Assembly: GCF_900187965.1 (NCBI RefSeq)
Contig: NZ_FZNL01000022.1
Coordinates: 54,674 to 118,673, forward strand
Reading direction: 5' to 3'
From: Flavobacterium sp. ov086
GTDB taxonomy: Bacteria; Bacteroidota; Bacteroidia; Flavobacteriales; Flavobacteriaceae
DNA length: 64,000 nt
Below, in pieces: positions 59,706-64,000 of the stretch. The notes below the pieces were generated by a model, which searched no databases, was not told the origin of the DNA, and saw only the letters and a program-made list of their open reading frames with translations. The position numbers and the translations under genes are program-made. Positions within the stretch are counted from its first letter, which is position 1. The number at the start of each line of letters is the position of its first letter.

Positions 59706-62700
59706 ATGCAAAAAAATACTACTCAAAAAACTGGATTTATTAAGTTGTTTTTCTTTCAATTTTATTTGATTGATTTATTTATATCTATCTTTTTATCGTC
59801 TAAATCTAATTTAAATACCAATTTAAAATTAGCTAAAATACTTGTATTTTTATTGTTTTCTTCCGCTATACATAGTCAATGCATTGTTAATACAATAAAT
59901 GCTGATTTCGAATATCCGGTTGTATCAAGATCCGGAGAAAACATTAATCAAAATAGCAATCCTTCCGTACTAGGCTGGAAAACCACAGCCCCAGATGGCA
60001 TGATAGAATTTTGGAAATACGAAGGAGGAACTTCACGTAAAGCTTATTCTGGAAACCAGTTTGTAGAACTTAATGCTAATTACGCATCAGGATTATTTCA
60101 AGATTATGACACGTCTATAGCTACTTACTTTATTTATTCATTTGCCCATATGGGTAGGGATGGTATTGACTCAATGGTGTTAAAAGCTGGTCCTCCTGAC
60201 GGCATTCAAACTGTCATAGCAACTGCCACTACAGACAAAACCGGCTGGAAACTCTATACCGGAATTTACAAAGTACCTGCTGGTCAGAATAAAACTCGAT
60301 TTGTTTTTGAAGCTCTTTCAAGTTCTTCCGGAAATGCAACCGTAGGAAATTTTTTAGATGCCATAAACTTTACTGCAACCATAGATCCTCCTACATTAAT
60401 TGGAGGCATTTTGAATACCACTACTGGCTCTATCGAAAAAACAGCTTGTTCCGGTAGTTCTACTAATCTCACAGTTTCCGGAATGCCTGGTGCTGTTTTT
60501 TCATGGTATGATTCAACCGGAAAAACCTTACTTGGTACAGGTTTAACATATACAACTCCTTTCTTAACAAATAATACAAAGTATAAGATTAAACAAACGA
60601 ATCCGTCTGGTTGCGAAAGCAGCCTACTGGATATTGAAGTTAAGGTAGAGAAACCGGTTAATATTGTTACCACTGGAGTGAGTATTTGTAAAGGTGGTAG
60701 TGGTTCGCTAACGGCATCAGAAAGTGTTCCGGTTCCAACAACAACATTCTCAGGTCATTGGAACTCTGCTACAGACCCAAAAGCGAAGACTATTTATACA
60801 GAATTAAATAACTCTACTTCTTGTAAATTTAGTGCTAGTATAACAAATTATACAGCAACTAAATTTACTGTAACTCTCTCTGGCACTTATGTACTTAAAA
60901 TGACAGACACAGATGCTTATGATGGAGCTGCTTATATTTATAGCGGAGATTTTACACCTGGTAATTGTTTGGGAGGAGGAACATGGATTATTGGAGATGA
61001 TGATATGGATGGTCTCGAAAAAGAGCCAAGACTAATAGCGAATCTGGAAGCTGGGGTTGAATACACATTAATATCAACTTTTTGGGCATTTAGGTCGGGA
61101 TCATTTGTAGGAGATTACACCTGGACAATTACTCCGCCATCAGGTGGACAGTTTTTGTTAAATACTTTAAATTACTGGTATACTTCTCTTACTGGAGGAG
61201 ATCCAATTGGCTGGGGAAATACTTTTGATCCAGTTGGGGTAGCGGGTTCTGGCTTACCAGATACAAATACATCCAGCGAAACCACTTATTATGTAGATAA
61301 TGGCATACTGTGTTCTACCAGAACTCCGGCAACTTTTACAATAAAAGCTTTACCTACATTAACAATACATCAACCAGCTGCAGTATGTTCATCTGCCACA
61401 GTTGATTTAACTGCATCAGCCATTACAACCAAAGGAAACTCAACTGATGAACTTAGTTATTATAGCGATGCTGACACCAATATTCCTTTATCAAACCCAA
61501 CAACGGCAAGCGCAGGAACCTATTACATTAAAAGCACAACGACAGAAGGCTGCTCCATAACTCAACCTGTAACTGTTACCGGAACACCTTGTTTACCTGT
61601 TTTAAATGTTGATGTTAAATCGTTAACTAAATCAGTTTGTAATAAACTGAATGAAATTGTTACATACGAAATCACCATAACAAATACAGGCACTGCTAAA
61701 ATTGATGGCGTCAGTTTATTAATCGAGTTCCCTTATGGAATCAATTCTTATTTTTCTACGATGTCCTATACCGGAAACGCTTCCGGTTCTGAGGGAGGTC
61801 CGATTGAGACTCCTTTTCAAAATCAATCAGTATTTAATACGTTTAATATTCCCGTTAATGGAACCGTAACCATTTTACTGAAAGGAAAAATATACTCACC
61901 AACAAGTGTTGTATACGGTATTAATGATTTCTATGCTCAAGCATCCTATCCTGATCCCTTAGAACCTTATACAATAGTTACTCCTTCTCTTAATATTATT
62001 AGTAATAATCCTATTTCAGGTTCTGGAAGTATAAGCTTTTCAACAGGAGAAAGAGTTCCCGGAACTAATTTTAATGGAAATCGTAGTACAGCAGATGATG
62101 TCGAGATAAACCGTTTACCTACCCTAACAATTAATCAACCAGCCGCGATATGTTCTACGGCTACTATAGATTTAACGGCTGCCGCAATTGCAAACAAAGG
62201 CACTACTACAGATGTATTGACTTATTGGACAGATGAGGCTGCAACGCTGCCTTTTGTAACTCCAACAGCTGCAAGTGCAGGTAAATATTATATTAAAAGC
62301 ACAACGGCAGCAGGTTGTTCTATTGTGCAGCCTGTAACTGTTGAAACTAGTCCGAACAATACCGTTAGCAGTGCATCATCGATATCAGAAGTATGCGTTA
62401 ATACTGCATTAACAAATATTACCCATACAACCACTGGGGCAACCGGTATTGGAGCACCAATAGGATTACCATCAGGAGTTACGGCTTCCTTGAATGCAAA
62501 CACCCTTACCATTAGCGGTACACCAACAGAATCTGGAAAATTTGATTATAGTATCCCTTTAACCGGAGGATGCGGAAATGTTATTGCAACAGCTACCATT
62601 AAGATAATAGCAAAACCATCAGTAGATATCATTACAACTCCTGCTGCATTGTGTATAGGAGATGCATTAACTGTAACAGCTCCTACAGTAAACGATAATG

Positions 62701-64000
62701 GTTCAATTATAACAAATCAAGGCTGGTATTTAGATGGTACAGCATTTACTTCAGGAACAGCAGTAACATATGCTGACAACAATAAAAAATTAACTTATAA
62801 AGTTACTAATAGTTGTGGAACAACCATTAGCAATGAAGTCATTATTACTGTAAACGACAAACCGGTAATTGCAGCTACTGTAAATAATATTTTGTGCAAA
62901 ACTAAGGCAGAAGGCAGTATAAATCTTACTGTTACCGGCGGAATTGCTCCTTATACTTATTTATGGTCAGGTACTGGTGTAGCTTCTAACGAAAAAAATC
63001 AGATAAATTTAGTCGCAGGCACCTATAAAGTAACCGTTACAGATTCAAAAGGGTGTAATTCTTCAGAACTATCAATAACATTAACAGAACCAGCAACAGT
63101 ACTAAGTGCTGCTTCTAGCAATAAAATAGATGTAAAATGTAAAGATGATGCTACCGGTTCGGTTCTAATTACTCCAAACGGAGGAACTGCACCTTATAAC
63201 ATTACTCCTGCTCAAACAGCTTTACCGGCAGGCTCGTATACTTTTACAGTAACTGATGCCAATAATTGTGAAACAACGGTTCCGGTTACAATCAGTGAAC
63301 CAACTAAATTGGCTGCCTCTATTAGTGGTCAAATAAATGTATTACGTAAAGGAGAGGCCACGGGTTCCGTTGTAATTACTCCAAACGGAGGAACTGCGCC
63401 TTATAACATTACTCCTGTTCAAACAGGTTTACCGGCAGGACTGCATACTTTTACCGTAACAGATGCCAATAATTGTGAAACAACGGTTCCCGTTACTATT
63501 ACTGAGCCAGAAATGGCATTGATTGCTATAGCAAGTAATAAAGTAGACATAAAATGTAAAGGAGATGCCACAGGATCAGTTTTAATAACAGGATCTGGCG
63601 GATCTGGCGGATCTGGCGGGTATACGGTTACACCGGAACAAACAGGTTTAGCGGCAGGATTGCATACTTTTACAGTAACTGATAGTAATAATATTTCTAT
63701 AACTATAGACGTAACAATCAGTGAACCTACCGCATTAAACGCAGCTGCTTCAAATCTGGTTGATGCAAAATGTAAAGGAGACGATAACGGATCGGTTACC
63801 ATCACGCCAAGTGGAGGAACCGCGCCTTATGACATAACTCCTGCTCAATCTGGGCTTACAGCAGGAGTACATACTTTTACTGTAACCGATAGTAATGCTT
63901 GTACAACAACAGTTGAGGTAACGATCAATGAACCGGATGCATTAAACGCAGCTGCTTCAAATCAGGTTGATGCAAAATGTAAAGGAGACGATAACGGATC
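59706..64000 (+). CDS. SprB-type surface adhesin, 3' end beyond window
   Basis: An open frame from ATG 59706 to the window edge (1431 codons so far). The N-terminus is long (about 58 residues before the apparent SQ cleavage in AKILVFLLFSSAIHSQ). Residues about 60-235 form a beta domain (YSGNQFVELNANYASGLFQDY). Ig-like modules, including ACSGSSTNLTVSG and PTLTIHQPAAVCSSATVDLTA units, follow, with a DUF11-like module (YEITITNTGTAKIDGVSL). From residue 1056 on, SprB-type repeats begin (CKG..GS..I...GG..PY.I.....GL.AG.HTFTVTD...C). Such proteins are moved on the surface by the gliding machinery and usually end in a T9SS signal, not visible here. Confidence 0.9.
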   Translation, partial: MQKNTTQKTGFIKLFFFQFYLIDLFISIFLSSKSNLNTNLKLAKILVFLLFSSAIHSQCIVNTINADFEYPVVSRSGENINQNSNPSVLGWKTTAPDGMIEFWKYEGGTSRKAYSGNQFVELNANYASGLFQDYDTSIATYFIYSFAHMGRDGIDSMVLKAGPPDGIQTVIATATTDKTGWKLYTGIYKVPAGQNKTRFVFEALSSSSGNATVGNFLDAINFTATIDPPTLIGGILNTTTGSIEKTACSGSSTNLTVSGMPGAVFSWYDSTGKTLLGTGLTYTTPFLTNNTKYKIKQTNPSGCESSLLDIEVKVEKPVNIVTTGVSICKGGSGSLTASESVPVPTTTFSGHWNSATDPKAKTIYTELNNSTSCKFSASITNYTATKFTVTLSGTYVLKMTDTDAYDGAAYIYSGDFTPGNCLGGGTWIIGDDDMDGLEKEPRLIANLEAGVEYTLISTFWAFRSGSFVGDYTWTITPPSGGQFLLNTLNYWYTSLTGGDPIGWGNTFDPVGVAGSGLPDTNTSSETTYYVDNGILCSTRTPATFTIKALPTLTIHQPAAVCSSATVDLTASAITTKGNSTDELSYYSDADTNIPLSNPTTASAGTYYIKSTTTEGCSITQPVTVTGTPCLPVLNVDVKSLTKSVCNKLNEIVTYEITITNTGTAKIDGVSLLIEFPYGINSYFSTMSYTGNASGSEGGPIETPFQNQSVFNTFNIPVNGTVTILLKGKIYSPTSVVYGINDFYAQASYPDPLEPYTIVTPSLNIISNNPISGSGSISFSTGERVPGTNFNGNRSTADDVEINRLPTLTINQPAAICSTATIDLTAAAIANKGTTTDVLTYWTDEAATLPFVTPTAASAGKYYIKSTTAAGCSIVQPVTVETSPNNTVSSASSISEVCVNTALTNITHTTTGATGIGAPIGLPSGVTASLNANTLTISGTPTESGKFDYSIPLTGGCGNVIATATIKIIAKPSVDIITTPAALCIGDALTVTAPTVNDNGSIITNQGWYLDGTAFTSGTAVTYADNNKKLTYKVTNSCGTTISNEVIITVNDKPVIAATVNNILCKTKAEGSINLTVTGGIAPYTYLWSGTGVASNEKNQINLVAGTYKVTVTDSKGCNSSELSITLTEPATVLSAASSNKIDVKCKDDATGSVLITPNGGTAPYNITPAQTALPAGSYTFTVTDANNCETTVPVTISEPTKLAASISGQINVLRKGEATGSVVITPNGGTAPYNITPVQTGLPAGLHTFTVTDANNCETTVPVTITEPEMALIAIASNKVDIKCKGDATGSVLITGSGGSGGSGGYTVTPEQTGLAAGLHTFTVTDSNNISITIDVTISEPTALNAAASNLVDAKCKGDDNGSVTITPSGGTAPYDITPAQSGLTAGVHTFTVTDSNACTTTVEVTINEPDALNAAASNQVDAKCKGDDNG
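62871..64000 (+). repeat. SprB repeat array, about 70 codons per unit
   Basis: Units begin at 62871 (78 codons), 63105 (69), 63312 (70), 63522 (72), 63738 (69) and 63945 (running off the edge). Units 5 and 6 are nearly identical in DNA: the first 56 bases of unit 6 differ from unit 5 by one base. A perfect 9-bp triplication GGATCTGGC (63591-63617) lies in unit 4. The array continues beyond the window. Confidence 0.9.

Noticed and set aside
60284..63805. reverse-strand ORFs opposite the adhesin (for example 60284-60673, 62288-62512, 63419-63805)
   Set aside because: They are antisense shadows of the long SprB-type frame, produced by its biased repeat codons.
62871..64000. tandem repeats considered as a CRISPR array
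   Set aside because: Units are about 210 bp, in frame and encode SprB modules; there are no short identical repeats with unique spacers and no cas genes.
1..64000. tRNA, rRNA and prophage genes
   Set aside because: No cloverleaf-forming tRNA gene ending, conserved rRNA block, integrase or phage structural gene was recognised by eye; short ones could be missed without a search tool.

Overview
The window reads as a chromosomal segment of a Flavobacterium-type bacterium (Bacteroidota, Flavobacteriia). The DNA is AT-rich. Start codons lack Shine-Dalgarno sequences. Several genes are preceded by the flavobacterial -7 box TAnnTTTG, and one (24189-24217) has a full TTG-N18-TATATTTG promoter. The gene content fits: gliding lipoprotein GldH, a secreted metalloprotease with a type IX secretion (T9SS) C-terminal signal, an SprB-type repeat adhesin, a TonB-dependent receptor with a carboxypeptidase-regulatory-like domain, and many small exported proteins of unknown function. 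No rRNA, tRNA, CRISPR array or complete prophage was seen.

Layout. 0-9 kb: small accessory and hypothetical genes (DUF4375-like protein, lipoprotein, outer membrane barrel, LprI-like protein, MBL hydrolase, YdeI-like, PhzF, an exported DinB-domain protein, a CDGSH iron-sulfur protein), with a probably frameshifted small membrane-protein gene at 5378-5480. 9-17.5 kb: metG; a small gene whose 3' half is repeated 2.5 kb downstream so that an NfeD-flotillin operon is bracketed by ~205-bp direct repeats; nested palindromes; the first of two paralogous secreted ~485-residue proteins; an EamA transporter. 17.7-24 kb: HAD phosphatase and CatA-like acetyltransferase (overlapping), OmpA-family protein, the second ~482-residue paralogue, ferritin followed by a small cysteine-rich protein, DUF2461, single-stranded DNA-binding protein. 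24-31 kb: an operon-like run of GNAT-nitrilase fusion, zinc ribbon, membrane M28 peptidase and SRPBCC protein; then rhodanese divergent from a LysR regulator with an overlapping GNAT gene. 31-44.9 kb: NAD-binding oxidoreductase, DUF2207 membrane protein, methylguanine methyltransferase, PolB-like 3'-5' exonuclease, AlkZ-like glycosylase, SpmAB-like protein, a Y1 (HUH) transposase bracketed by two copies of a compound REP-like palindrome cluster, fumarase, PAS protein, DNA polymerase IV, phosphoesterase, small outer membrane protein. Four genes here concern DNA repair or processing (34.0-36.7 and 42.3-43.4 kb). 45-55 kb: exported SAM hydroxide adenosyltransferase, TonB-dependent receptor, M4 peptidase, and the two CoA-transferase subunits separated by a class A beta-lactamase gene lodged among AT-rich repeats. 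55-64 kb: the ricT-gldH-PBP1A cluster, then a very large SprB-repeat adhesin that runs off the right edge.

The most notable structure is outside the genes. Many intergenic gaps carry dispersed palindromes or degenerate repeats of several families: REP-like GGACT-NN-AGTCC units around the transposase, a perfect 25-bp inverted repeat at 9.1 kb with a relative at 48.8 kb, CCCGATAGCTATCGGG palindromes, nested TGTGCC/TAGGCAC and TGCCGTAGGTACGCA palindromes, TAATTATCTAATTATCAAATTG repeats, GCAAAG-rich and ACTTATAT-rich repeats, and a probable structured RNA upstream of metG that resembles the Flavo-1 motif. Several operon junctions (flotillin operon, beta-lactamase, transposase) coincide with these repeats, which suggests they mark insertion or recombination points.

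All calls come from reading the sequence and recalling families. No database search was run.
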